Positions 1 through 7,824 of a stretch of DNA of 16,903 nucleotides are shown piece after piece (the first letter of the stretch is position 1; every line of letters starts with the position of its first letter). Made by a program: the position numbers and the translations under genes. The notes beneath the pieces are model-generated. The model was not told the origin of the DNA, searched no databases, and saw nothing but the letters and a program-made list of their open reading frames with translations. Source of the stretch: Sulfurimonas sp. (GTDB lineage: Bacteria; Campylobacterota; Campylobacteria; Campylobacterales; Sulfurimonadaceae); NCBI GenBank assembly GCA_027047745.1, contig JALTUB010000191.1, positions 1 through 16,903 of the forward strand, written 5' to 3'.

Positions 1-224
1 TTCATACTGTATGATAGCATATTTGCATTCATATTTCAAGAAATAGATTTTAGAATATTTCAATAATTTAAAAATATCTACTTATTTATGTTTAAAATTT
101 AAAAAATATTCATTAAATTAGATAACTATTAAAACACAACCACTATTTGCAGTTAGTTTAAACTTAAAGCGGAGGTGACTTTAGGGTATTATCAGCCTAA
201 ATAGTATTACATAATATAACATTG
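1..224. other. AT-rich non-coding region upstream of the integrase
   Basis: I see no convincing gene on either strand here. Three small sequence features stand out. An imperfect 22-bp dyad lies at 11-32 (ATGA..GCA.AT.TGC..TCAT). The palindrome AGTTTAAACT lies at 155-164. A strong Shine-Dalgarno-like GGAGGTGA at 171-178 has no ATG, GTG or TTG at a usable distance, and is followed by a weak stem (TTTAGG 180-185 with CCTAAA 196-201). These could be recombinase-binding or attachment sequences for the neighbouring integrase, but each is short enough to arise by chance in AT-rich DNA. Confidence 0.4.
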
Positions 225-233
225 TGATATAAT
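225..233 (+). promoter_or_regulatory. Extended -10 promoter of the integrase gene
   Basis: TATAAT at 228-233 is preceded by TG at 225-226 with one spacer base, which is a perfect extended -10 element. No clear -35 hexamer is visible. That is the usual form of sigma-70 promoters in Campylobacterota, where AT-periodic DNA takes the place of the -35 box. Transcription would start near 240, giving a leader of about 28 bases before the ATG at 268. A modest AGGG at 256-259 serves as ribosome binding site. Confidence 0.6.
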
Positions 234-267
234 ATATCTATAATTCAGCAAGAATAGGGCAGATATT

Positions 268-1167
268 ATGGAAAAAGACCAATTATTTATTTTAGATAAA
301 TGGATAAAAAACTACATAAATGAAAAAAAGACACTCAATCTATCAAATAATACACTTATGAACTATAAAAGAGTTTTAGATGGTTTTTATCAGTTCTTTG
401 CACTCAAAGAGAATGAAGATGCAATAAACTCACTTTATGATATAGACAGAGATTTTATACTTGAATATCTCAACTCTAAAGGAGATATTGCTGTCAATAC
501 TAAAAAGCTTCACATAACCGTTATAAAATCGTTTCTTGCCTATACCTCTAAAAATAACAGTGATAACATCGACCTTTCTCAAAACCTCAAAACTCTTACT
601 GCTAAAAGTGTTAAAAGAGAGAGTGAGTCTTTAAGCAAAGAGGAGGAAACTATTTTAGAGGGGTATATGCATAAACCTTTGAAAAAGAAAACCTTCTTAC
701 AAGTTAGAAATAGACTCCTTGTGAAACTGCTTTACTATACAGGTGTGAGAGCGAGTGAGCTTTTATCAATTAAACTCAAAGACATCTCTTTAATGAAAGA
801 GGAGGGTGTTTATAAGATCTATATCAAACAAGAGATTATTGAAGATGACTTGGAATATATAAAAGACCACTTCTTTGCAGATGACACGATGATTGAAAAT
901 AATAAAGAGGACTTCATCGCCGTTACTCAAAAGGGGAGGGTAATGCATAGAGCTGAGCTTTATACAATGCTTGATAGATTATATAAGAAACTATATATTA
1001 AAAAAAGAGGTATACATATGTTGCGTCATACATTTGGGAAGAGAATGGTGCAAAAGAATATCAATCTCTCCACTATCAAAGAGATGATGGGGCATGAGAA
1101 TATTCAGACTACTATGATTTATGCGAGGAGTGATGAGAGGGCTATGATTGATGCGGTTTGGAAGTAG
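268..1167 (+). CDS. Tyrosine recombinase / phage-type integrase
   Basis: This 299-residue tyrosine recombinase would cut and rejoin DNA at a specific site through a covalent 3'-phosphotyrosine intermediate. Residues about 10-95 form the N-terminal SAM-like core-binding domain. The catalytic domain starts near 120 and shows the expected residues: Arg161 in TGVRASELL, the HxxR motif at His250 to Arg253 (HMLR), His276 in MMGHENIQTT, and the nucleophile Tyr285 in MIYARSDE. The length is normal for Xer-like or mobile-element integrases, and I see no frameshift. It is shorter than the host XerH of Campylobacterota, about 350 residues as I recall, so it more likely belongs to a mobile element or plasmid. 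It has its own promoter and is separated from the hsd operon by an IS relic. Whether it moved this island is inference. Confidence 0.9.
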   Translation: MEKDQLFILDKWIKNYINEKKTLNLSNNTLMNYKRVLDGFYQFFALKENEDAINSLYDIDRDFILEYLNSKGDIAVNTKKLHITVIKSFLAYTSKNNSDNIDLSQNLKTLTAKSVKRESESLSKEEETILEGYMHKPLKKKTFLQVRNRLLVKLLYYTGVRASELLSIKLKDISLMKEEGVYKIYIKQEIIEDDLEYIKDHFFADDTMIENNKEDFIAVTQKGRVMHRAELYTMLDRLYKKLYIKKRGIHMLRHTFGKRMVQKNINLSTIKEMMGHENIQTTMIYARSDERAMIDAVWK

Positions 1168-1329
1168 GGTGTAATAATTTTGATTTTAGCTATGTGGAAT
1201 GTAATTGTCTACGGCGGAATTAAATTTGGTATATTTTCATATATAATTTTATATAAACTCCATGATATGGGTCTTTGTGATTTCAATAATTACTTGTTTT
1301 AAAACAGCCGTTGACACTCGCTTATGTAA

Positions 1330-1743
1330 CCAACCAACCTCGATCTTCCTTTTGATCAAGGCTATAACACCTATAATACAAGAGCAGATGCCAAAAACAG
1401 AATTAAAGAGCTCAAATATGACTTTGGTATAGAGAACTTCGCACTGCAGAAGTTTTACGTCACGGAAGCGGCTTACAGATTTATGATGCTTGTATACAAC
1501 AATTATGGCGCTTGTTAAGCATCAAATCTTACAAACGACAATGCAGCTTTCTACTCTTAGAACCTATTGTTCTCATGCATGTTAAATTCCGCTTACTCTA
1601 CATATTTCGCATTAGGCTCTTGGATAACAAATTATGCTAATGATAGAACACTCAATATCTCTTTACTGACAAAAAAAGAGCTTGGATGGACGGGTTTTTG
1701 TGCAGTATATCCAACTGAAAGAATCTACAAAACTGTGCTATAA
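1330..1743 (+). pseudogene. Decayed C-terminal end of a DDE transposase (IS1380-like)
   Basis: Three stretches in shifting frames read as the end of one DDE transposase. 1354-1518 contains DQGYNTYNTRADAKNRIKEL and then TEAAYRFMMLVYNN, the conserved ADAENRIKELKYDFG-type motif and following helix of IS1380-family transposases. 1508-1585 continues in another frame (LVKHQILQTTMQLSTLR) to a stop. 1609-1743 returns to the first frame with ALGSWITNYANDRTLNIS, corresponding to the family's GAWITK segment. About 25-30 extra bases separate the last two. The N-terminal and catalytic parts are absent and I could not find terminal inverted repeats, so the element is dead. Family assignment is from memory of the conserved motif. 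Confidence 0.7.
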
Positions 1744-1744
1744 T
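1736..1744 (+). promoter_or_regulatory. Extended -10 promoter of the hsd operon
   Basis: TG at 1736-1737, one base, then TATAAT at 1739-1744 make a perfect extended -10 element, almost identical to the one before the integrase (TGTGCTATAAT against TGTGATATAAT). No good -35 box is seen. Transcription would start near 1750, about 25 bases before hsdM. The hexamer overlaps the last codon and stop (1741-1743) of the transposase relic. No other promoter of this quality was noticed between the tightly spaced genes downstream, so this may drive all eight. Confidence 0.6.
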
Positions 1745-1763
1745 CCAAAAGTATTAAATGGCT

Positions 1764-1769
1764 AAGGGG
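1764..1769 (+). promoter_or_regulatory. Ribosome binding site of hsdM
   Basis: AAGGGG lies five bases before the ATG at 1775. It fixes that ATG as the hsdM start. Confidence 0.65.
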
Positions 1770-1774
1770 TTTTA

Positions 1775-3724
1775 ATGAGTTTTACAAATACAGCATCGTT
1801 TATATGGTCTGTTGCAGATCTGCTTCGTGGGGATTACAAGCAGTCTGATTATGGCAAGGTTATCTTGCCTTTTACTCTGCTTCGCCGACTTGAGTGTGTG
1901 TTAGAACCAACTCGTGAGACAGTTTTAGATGAGTATGAAGCAAGGAAAGACTTAGGTATTCCATTAGAAATATTTTTGATCAAGAAGTCTGGACAGAGCT
2001 TTTATAACACCTCTAAATTCTCCCTTAATACACTACTAGCAGACCCTGCTAACTTAAAAGCTAATCTTGAACACTATATCGCTGATTTTTCAGCTAATGC
2101 TCGTGAGATATTTGAAAAGTATAAGTTTCATGAGCAGTTAGAGTATCTTGATGAATCAAACCTGCTTTATCAGATTGTACAAAAGTTTGCTAATGTTAAT
2201 CTACACCCAGACACTATTTCTAACCATGAAATGGGGCTTGTATTTGAAGAGCTTATCCGTCGTTTTGCGGAGGCTTCCAATGAGACAGCAGGAGAACACT
2301 TTACCCCAAGAGATATTGTACGACTTACTACTGCGCTACTTTTTATAGGTGATGATGCAGTGTTAACAAAAGCGGGAGTTGTACGAAGTCTCTATGACCC
2401 GACAGCTGGAACAGGAGGGTTTTTAACAAGTGGGAGTGAGTATGTACATGAGCTTAACCCCGATGCAAAGCTTGTTACCTTTGGACAGGAACTTAATCCC
2501 GAGTCGTATGCAATATGCCGTGCCGATATGCTTATCAAAGGGCAAGCAGTAGAGAACATCAAGTATGGGAACACCCTCAGTGATGATCAACTCCCTTTAG
2601 AGAAATTTGACTATATGCTCTCTAATCCACCTTTTGGTGTTGAGTGGAAAAAGGTTGAAAAGGTCATAAAAGATGAGCATAAACTCAAAGGTTACAATGG
2701 CCGTTTTGGCCCAGGACTGCCTAGAGTTAGTGATGGTTCACTACTCTTTTTGCTCCATCTTATCTCTAAAATGCGTCTAGTAAGTGATGGTGGGAGTCGT
2801 ATAGGGATCATCTTAAATGGTTCACCTCTTTTTACCGGTGGAGCTGGAAGTGGTGAGAGTGAGATACGCCGCTATGTTTTAGAAAATGATCTTGTTGAAG
2901 CGATAGTCGCTATGCCTAATGATATGTTTTTTAACACGGGCATTGCCACATACATCTGGATACTTTCTAATCATAAAGATAAAAGTAGAAAAAACAAAGT
3001 AGCACTCATAAATGCAAATAATATGGGTGAGAGTATGCGAAAATCACTTGGAAGTAAACGAAAGTTTCTAAGTGAAAAAGCCATTGTAGAGATAACCCGT
3101 ATCTATGGATGGTTTGAAAGCTCAAAAGTGTGTAAAATCTTTGATACTACGGATTTTGGATACCGTCGCATCACAGTTGAGAGACCCTTGCAACTTAGCT
3201 TTTTCCCGCATGATGAAGAGAGATTAGAGCTACTACAAGCCGATAAAGCCTTTAAAAAACTTGATGAAGCTTTACAAGATGAGATTTTGGAAGCACTTGA
3301 AAATATAGAAGCAGATACAATTAGTTCACGCGATAAGTTTGTAGAACTTCTTAAAGTTAAACTCACAGCCTCACAATTAAAACTCTTACAAAAACATCTA
3401 AGCGAGCATGATGATGAAGCAGAGTTGTGTCGAGATAAAAAAGGTAACCTAGAGCCAAATCCAGATCTCAGAGACTATGAAAACATTCCCCTCAAAGAGG
3501 ATATCTATGAGTATTTTGAGCGAGAAGTAAAACCCCATGTGCCACTGGCTTGGATAGATGAGAAGAAGTGTGATGAAAAAGATGGTAAATTAGGCATTGT
3601 AGGGTATGAGATACCGTTTAACAAACACTTTTATGAGTACAAGCCGCCACGAGCATTAGAAGAGATAGATGCCGAACTCGAAACACTCACTAAAGAGATA
3701 ATGGAGATGCTTCGTGAGATATAA
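1775..3724 (+). CDS. hsdM: Type I restriction-modification DNA methyltransferase subunit HsdM
   Basis: HsdM transfers a methyl group from S-adenosylmethionine to the N6 of adenine in the site chosen by HsdS. M2S protects host DNA, and R2M2S restricts unmodified DNA. Residues about 8-150 are the N-terminal helical HsdM domain. The SAM-binding motif I is DPTAGTGG at 208-215 and the adenine methylase motif IV NPPF is at 284-287. The GEHFTPRDIV segment near 173-182 is typical of type I M subunits. At 649 residues it is longer than the roughly 520 of the EcoR124I subunit; the charged helical C-terminal part accounts for the excess. Catalytic motifs look intact. It is the first gene of the operon, and its stop overlaps the hsdS start by 11 bases. 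Confidence 0.95.
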   Translation: MSFTNTASFIWSVADLLRGDYKQSDYGKVILPFTLLRRLECVLEPTRETVLDEYEARKDLGIPLEIFLIKKSGQSFYNTSKFSLNTLLADPANLKANLEHYIADFSANAREIFEKYKFHEQLEYLDESNLLYQIVQKFANVNLHPDTISNHEMGLVFEELIRRFAEASNETAGEHFTPRDIVRLTTALLFIGDDAVLTKAGVVRSLYDPTAGTGGFLTSGSEYVHELNPDAKLVTFGQELNPESYAICRADMLIKGQAVENIKYGNTLSDDQLPLEKFDYMLSNPPFGVEWKKVEKVIKDEHKLKGYNGRFGPGLPRVSDGSLLFLLHLISKMRLVSDGGSRIGIILNGSPLFTGGAGSGESEIRRYVLENDLVEAIVAMPNDMFFNTGIATYIWILSNHKDKSRKNKVALINANNMGESMRKSLGSKRKFLSEKAIVEITRIYGWFESSKVCKIFDTTDFGYRRITVERPLQLSFFPHDEERLELLQADKAFKKLDEALQDEILEALENIEADTISSRDKFVELLKVKLTASQLKLLQKHLSEHDDEAELCRDKKGNLEPNPDLRDYENIPLKEDIYEYFEREVKPHVPLAWIDEKKCDEKDGKLGIVGYEIPFNKHFYEYKPPRALEEIDAELETLTKEIMEMLREI

Positions 3725-4940
3725 GAAGTATCCTAAATATAAGGATAGTGGAGTTAAGTGGTTGGGGGAGATTCCTGAGCATTGGAAAATTAAGAAATTT
3801 AAATATCTTTTTGAAATTAGAAAAAGAATTGCAGGGAAGTTGGGATTTAATATCCTGTCTATTACTCAACAGGGTATAAAAATAAAAGATATTGAAAGTG
3901 GTGAAGGACAATTGTCATCTGATTACACAAAATACCAATATGTATATAAGGGTGATTTTGCAATGAATCATATGGATTTATTGACTGGTTTTGTAGATTT
4001 GTCAAAATATGATGGTGTAACAAGCCCTGATTATCGTGTATTTTTACTTACTGAAAATAAAGCAGATGCTCACTATTATTTATTTCTTCTCCAAATGGGA
4101 TATATGAATAAAATATTTTATCCTTTAGGTCAAGGTTCATCACAGTTTGGTAGATGGCGTTTACCAAGTGATGCTTTTAAAGAGTTTTTGGCACCATTCC
4201 CACCTTATCAAGAACAAATCATGATAGCAGATTTTTTAGATAAACAAATTACTAAATTGAATATCCTTATGAATAAACAAAAAAAGCTCATAGAGCTTTT
4301 AAAAGAGAAACGCCAAGTAAAAGTAGATCTAGCTATTAAAGATAAGCAAACACAATTTAAACATTTAAAATATGCTGTAAAACAAATTTTTAGACCAGTT
4401 AATAGAGTGTCAGATACAGAGTATGAAGCATTAGGTTTATATAATAGAGGAAGGGGATTGTTTCATAAGCCTCTCAAACCTGAAGATGAACTAGGAGATT
4501 CAGATTTTTACTGGGTAAAAGAAGGTGATCTAATCTTAAGTGGTCAATTTGCATGGGAAGGTGCCGTTGCTTTGGCTGGTAGTGATGAAAATAGCTGTAT
4601 CGTTTCTCATCGTTATCCAATTATTAGAGGTGAAAATAATATTCTTAATACAGAATATTTATGGGCATACCTGACAACTAAAGAGGGAGATTTTTTACTT
4701 AATGAAAACTCTGTAGGCTCAGCTGGAAGAAATAGACCTTTAAATATAAATACTTTAATGAAAGAGAAAATACCTGTACCTTCTATAAAATTACAAAAAG
4801 AAGTAGCTACAATTGTTAAAATGGAGGCAGAAATTAAAAAATCTATTGCTGCTTCGATAAGCCTTTTAAAAGAGCGACGAAACTCACTCATAAGTGCTGT
4901 AGTTACTGGAAAAATTGATGTAAGAGAGTTTAATGAGTAA
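3714..4940 (+). CDS. hsdS: Type I restriction-modification specificity subunit HsdS
   Basis: HsdS recognises the split DNA target and bridges HsdM and HsdR. The 408-residue protein has the usual two-fold layout: target recognition domain 1 (about 1-165), a coiled spacer starting with PPYQEQ at 163-168, target recognition domain 2 (about 205-355), then IPVPS at 353 and a C-terminal helix ending in SAVVTGKIDV. The N-terminus (KYPKYKDSGVKWLGEIPEHW) is a classic HsdS start. The start codon is GTG, 11 bases inside hsdM, with GGAG at 3703-3706 seven bases upstream, so translation is probably coupled to hsdM. The target sequence cannot be read from the protein. No second hsdS or inverted repeat that would allow shuffling is present in the window. 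Confidence 0.93.
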   Translation: MRYKKYPKYKDSGVKWLGEIPEHWKIKKFKYLFEIRKRIAGKLGFNILSITQQGIKIKDIESGEGQLSSDYTKYQYVYKGDFAMNHMDLLTGFVDLSKYDGVTSPDYRVFLLTENKADAHYYLFLLQMGYMNKIFYPLGQGSSQFGRWRLPSDAFKEFLAPFPPYQEQIMIADFLDKQITKLNILMNKQKKLIELLKEKRQVKVDLAIKDKQTQFKHLKYAVKQIFRPVNRVSDTEYEALGLYNRGRGLFHKPLKPEDELGDSDFYWVKEGDLILSGQFAWEGAVALAGSDENSCIVSHRYPIIRGENNILNTEYLWAYLTTKEGDFLLNENSVGSAGRNRPLNINTLMKEKIPVPSIKLQKEVATIVKMEAEIKKSIAASISLLKERRNSLISAVVTGKIDVREFNE

Positions 4941-4941
4941 A
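4933..4941 (+). repeat. 9-bp direct repeat ATGAGTAAA, left border of the accessory cassette
   Basis: ATGAGTAAA contains the hsdS stop (TAA 4938-4940) and the ATG of the pentapeptide gene. The same nine bases recur at 13345-13353, where the STAND gene ends and hsdR starts. The two copies bracket exactly the five non-hsd genes. Confidence 0.5.
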
Positions 4942-6486
4942 GTATGTAATATAGAGAGTTATGCTAAATGCTCGCTGCCAGCACATAAACATCATGATGA
5001 GTGTATATTGCATTGTTCAAAAGAGGATGCTCAACATGATTATCATAAGGCATGGGAGGATTTAGATCTATTCAAACAAGAGCTTTTAAATTATATTGTA
5101 GATGCATTTTTTGCTTATAGCAAAGAAGATGAAAAATTTAATAGAGCAAATGTATCTGCTTATTTAAGAGATGAGCTGCCAATTGATGAGTTTTTAGAAG
5201 CAAAAATAAGAGATGTTACGATCATATTGAACCATATTGCATTTCCTGTATATGATGAACGAGACAGCTGGAACTACATACCATTGTTACAGAAGTTAGG
5301 GAAAATACATTTTAACTATTGTAAATTTTATGTAGCATGGATGGAGTTACCTGGTGTTGAAGTGTTTTTTCAAGATTGCGAGTTTGATGACTATTGGAAC
5401 TTGCAAAATTATGCAATGCTTGAAAATGTGGATAATGTGATCTATCAATGTTGTGATTTTCAAGATAGAGTCAGTTGTTCAAGTAGTGAAGAGAATATAT
5501 ACTTAGAACATTCTCAATTTATGGACTGTTCTTTTACAGAGCTTGAGTTTGCAAACAGTGTTTTTAAAAAGCCTTTATTCCAAAATACTACCCATTTTAA
5601 AGGAAATATAGAAATACTTTCCTTTCAAAAATGTACACATGATGCAGAACTTATTCTTAAATACATCAGTATCGAAGATTTTGATATTAATCAGTGTCTC
5701 TTTAAGAGTAAATTTGAGATGGAAAAAGTGACTATCCAAGAGATGCGAATCATGTACAGCTCTTTTGAGTCAATCTTTGAGTTACTAAATTGTACTTTTG
5801 CTGAGTTTTTTATGTATAAAACCACTTGTGATGCCTTTACTAGTTTTGAGTTTTCAAAGTTTGGCTCTTTTAATCGCAAAGAAGCTGCAAGTGTGAGGTT
5901 TGAGTATGTAACTTTTAGAGACTTTGTGAATTTTAGAAGTACTATTTTTAATGGAGGTTTGCAACTCAGTAGAGCAAACTTTAATGAGTATCCAAACTTT
6001 TTATATGCAGATATCAACAGTGACAATACTGATGTAGAGACTTTTAGGATTATAAAACACTCATTTGATAAGGTTGGTAATACAACTGAAGCAAACAGAT
6101 ATTTTGCTTTTGAGATGAATAAGCAAAAGAAAGAGACTCCATTTTGGAATGATCCTGAGAAAAAGATCATTTTATTTTTAAATAAAATATTTTCAGACTA
6201 TGGGCAGAGTTATTTGTTGCCATTTGTATGGCTATGTATCCTTACAATAGCATATATACTAACACTGGATTTTGCAGAAATTTTTACAATAAAGGAGTTC
6301 TTTCCAAACAATTATCAACAAATTCAGAGTATAATTAATGATATGAATAATTTTGCTAAAAATATCATCCCCTATCAAAAGTTTTTAAAAGAGGATATGG
6401 AGTTTGTTAGTTTAATATTTTTATTGTTCTACACAGTTTTTATTTATCATTTTATAATGGCTGTTAAAAGACGAACGAAGAGATAA
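4933..6486 (+). CDS. Pentapeptide-repeat protein with two C-terminal membrane helices
   Basis: I recognise the architecture but not a named protein. The first 30 residues hold a Cys/His cluster (C5, C13, H18, H20, H21, C24, H27, C28) that might bind metal. Residues about 125-365 contain degenerate pentapeptide repeats of the xxFxx/xxCxF kind (FFQDCEF, MDCSF, LNCTF, FRDFVNF, RANFNEYPNF), expected to form a right-handed beta helix. A conserved-looking segment follows at about 369-401 (ETFRIIKHSFDKVGNTTEAN), of a type I associate with pentapeptide membrane proteins. Two hydrophobic helices lie at about 427-448 and 491-511, and the chain ends in KRRTKR. The positive-inside rule predicts both ends in the cytoplasm with a loop of about 42 residues outside. 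The ATG overlaps the end of hsdS by 8 bases. With the KAP NTPase next to it, a membrane-anchored sensor or effector is plausible, but the function is unknown. Confidence 0.75.
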   Translation: MSKVCNIESYAKCSLPAHKHHDECILHCSKEDAQHDYHKAWEDLDLFKQELLNYIVDAFFAYSKEDEKFNRANVSAYLRDELPIDEFLEAKIRDVTIILNHIAFPVYDERDSWNYIPLLQKLGKIHFNYCKFYVAWMELPGVEVFFQDCEFDDYWNLQNYAMLENVDNVIYQCCDFQDRVSCSSSEENIYLEHSQFMDCSFTELEFANSVFKKPLFQNTTHFKGNIEILSFQKCTHDAELILKYISIEDFDINQCLFKSKFEMEKVTIQEMRIMYSSFESIFELLNCTFAEFFMYKTTCDAFTSFEFSKFGSFNRKEAASVRFEYVTFRDFVNFRSTIFNGGLQLSRANFNEYPNFLYADINSDNTDVETFRIIKHSFDKVGNTTEANRYFAFEMNKQKKETPFWNDPEKKIILFLNKIFSDYGQSYLLPFVWLCILTIAYILTLDFAEIFTIKEFFPNNYQQIQSIINDMNNFAKNIIPYQKFLKEDMEFVSLIFLLFYTVFIYHFIMAVKRRTKR

Positions 6487-6495
6487 GGGAGAGAA

Positions 6496-7824
6496 ATGCC
6501 AAACTTTGAAGATACAGAACCATTATTAAGTGCTAATACAAGGGAATACGTTGGTGATACTGCATTTTCGAATGATAAACTAGATAGAAGAAGATTGGCG
6601 GAACAGCTTACAGGCTACTTAGAGCGATTAAATGATGGTTCAGTTTTGGCTATTGATGCTCCTTGGAGTGAAGGGAAGACTTGGTTTGGAAAAAATTGGA
6701 ATAAACATTTACAAGATTTAGGGCATAAGACAATTTATATTGATGCATTTGAACAAGACTATATAGAAGATCCTTTTGTTCTTTTGAGTTCTGAAATTTT
6801 AGAGTTGATTGAAGAAGACTCCCTACAGGATAATCTTAAAAAAAATAGTATTGCCGTTGCAAAAGCTTTGCTCCCAACAATGGGAAAAATAGCTATTAAT
6901 GCAGGTGGAAAATTTTTATTGGGGACAACAAATATCTCAGATGAAATTCGAGAAGTTTCTGAAAATGAAACTTCTCATTTTGCTGAATTAGCAAGTAGTT
7001 TTATAGAAAATAATCTAGAGTCATACTCTCAAGATAAAGTGGCGATGAAAGAATTCAAAAAAAACTTGGCTGACTTTGCAGATATACAAGATAAACCTAT
7101 AGTGATTTTTATTGATGAACTAGACAGATGCAAACCAGATTTTGCAGTGAATGTAATTGAAAGAGTTAAACATTTTTTTGATGTTCCTAATGTTATTTTT
7201 GTTTTATTGCTCAATAGAGAACAATTAGAAAAGGCTGTTAAAGGAGTATATGGTCTTGAAACTGATGCTAGTGCATATTTGGGTAAGTTTGTAAACTTTT
7301 TCTTTTCCTTGCCTAAGCCATTATATGATGGAGTTAATTATGAGCAACGACAATTAGCATTCATAAATTTAACTATAAAAAAATATAAATTTAGGAGGGA
7401 TAATGGTGAACATGATGGATTTACTGCACATTTAAGACTTTGGGCTAAATATTTTAAAATGTCGTTGAGAGATATTGAAAAAGCAGTTGCTTTATACTCT
7501 TTTTCTGGTTTAACTGGGGAAGGAAACGGGATATTAATTTATTTGATATTACTAAAAATAAAAACTCCAAATCTCTATAAAAAGTTAGTAGTTGGTGATA
7601 TCAAAGCGCATGAAGATGCAAAAAAAATGTTAGAAAAATTTATGGAGATTGATAATCAAGCTTATTTGAATTTTTTTATTACATGGCATGAAGCATACAA
7701 AACAAACTTTTCTAACATAAATGAAAGTTTTATAAATCAACTACCGTTTAGATATAGACACCAAGCAAGTTATGATCGGCTGTTTAAAGATTTTGCCAAT
7801 CTAATTGATTTGAGTATAGACTAA
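6496..7824 (+). CDS. KAP family P-loop NTPase
   Basis: KAP NTPases are a STAND-related class often tied to membranes; PifA, the F-plasmid protein that excludes phage T7, is a known member. The 442-residue protein shows a Walker A at 55-62 reading APWSEGKT, where Ala replaces the first Gly but the Gly-Lys-Thr core is kept. A clear Walker B lies at 203-215, VIFIDELDRCKPD, the DELDRCxP signature of the family. Next comes the conserved segment FDVPNVIFVLLLNREQLEKA (about 225-245), also typical. The rest is helical, and no strong membrane helix is seen. KAP proteins often carry their own inserted helices, so membrane attachment may come instead from the pentapeptide protein upstream and the small protein downstream. 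A good ribosome site (AAGGGAG 6485-6491) precedes the ATG. It lies 9 bases after the previous gene and overlaps the next by one base. Confidence 0.88.
   Translation: MPNFEDTEPLLSANTREYVGDTAFSNDKLDRRRLAEQLTGYLERLNDGSVLAIDAPWSEGKTWFGKNWNKHLQDLGHKTIYIDAFEQDYIEDPFVLLSSEILELIEEDSLQDNLKKNSIAVAKALLPTMGKIAINAGGKFLLGTTNISDEIREVSENETSHFAELASSFIENNLESYSQDKVAMKEFKKNLADFADIQDKPIVIFIDELDRCKPDFAVNVIERVKHFFDVPNVIFVLLLNREQLEKAVKGVYGLETDASAYLGKFVNFFFSLPKPLYDGVNYEQRQLAFINLTIKKYKFRRDNGEHDGFTAHLRLWAKYFKMSLRDIEKAVALYSFSGLTGEGNGILIYLILLKIKTPNLYKKLVVGDIKAHEDAKKMLEKFMEIDNQAYLNFFITWHEAYKTNFSNINESFINQLPFRYRHQASYDRLFKDFANLIDLSID

Noticed and set aside
1..32. Minus-strand start ATG at 32 reading towards the left edge
   Set aside because: Only ten codons are visible and there is no ribosome binding site, so it cannot be supported.
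11..32. 22-bp imperfect dyad as an operator
   Set aside because: Eight of eleven pairs match. Dyads of this quality are expected many times by chance in a window of this size, and no gene or promoter is attached to it.
171..201. GGAGGTGA followed by a weak stem as a leader peptide or riboswitch
   Set aside because: No start codon lies at a workable distance, the stem has only six pairs with a ten-base loop, and no known riboswitch core was recognised.
1211..1594. Inverted GCGGAATT-containing sequences (about 1211-1222 and 1583-1594) as terminal inverted repeats of the IS relic
   Set aside because: The transposase similarity continues past the right copy to 1743, so these cannot bound the element. 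The match is short.
6838..7627. Three A8 tracts inside the KAP gene (6838-6845, 7057-7064, 7620-7627) as phase-variable repeats
   Set aside because: Phase variation in Campylobacterota usually uses poly-G/C tracts of eight or more. A8 runs are common in AT-rich Lys codons, and none is longer here. No poly-G/C tract above five was seen.
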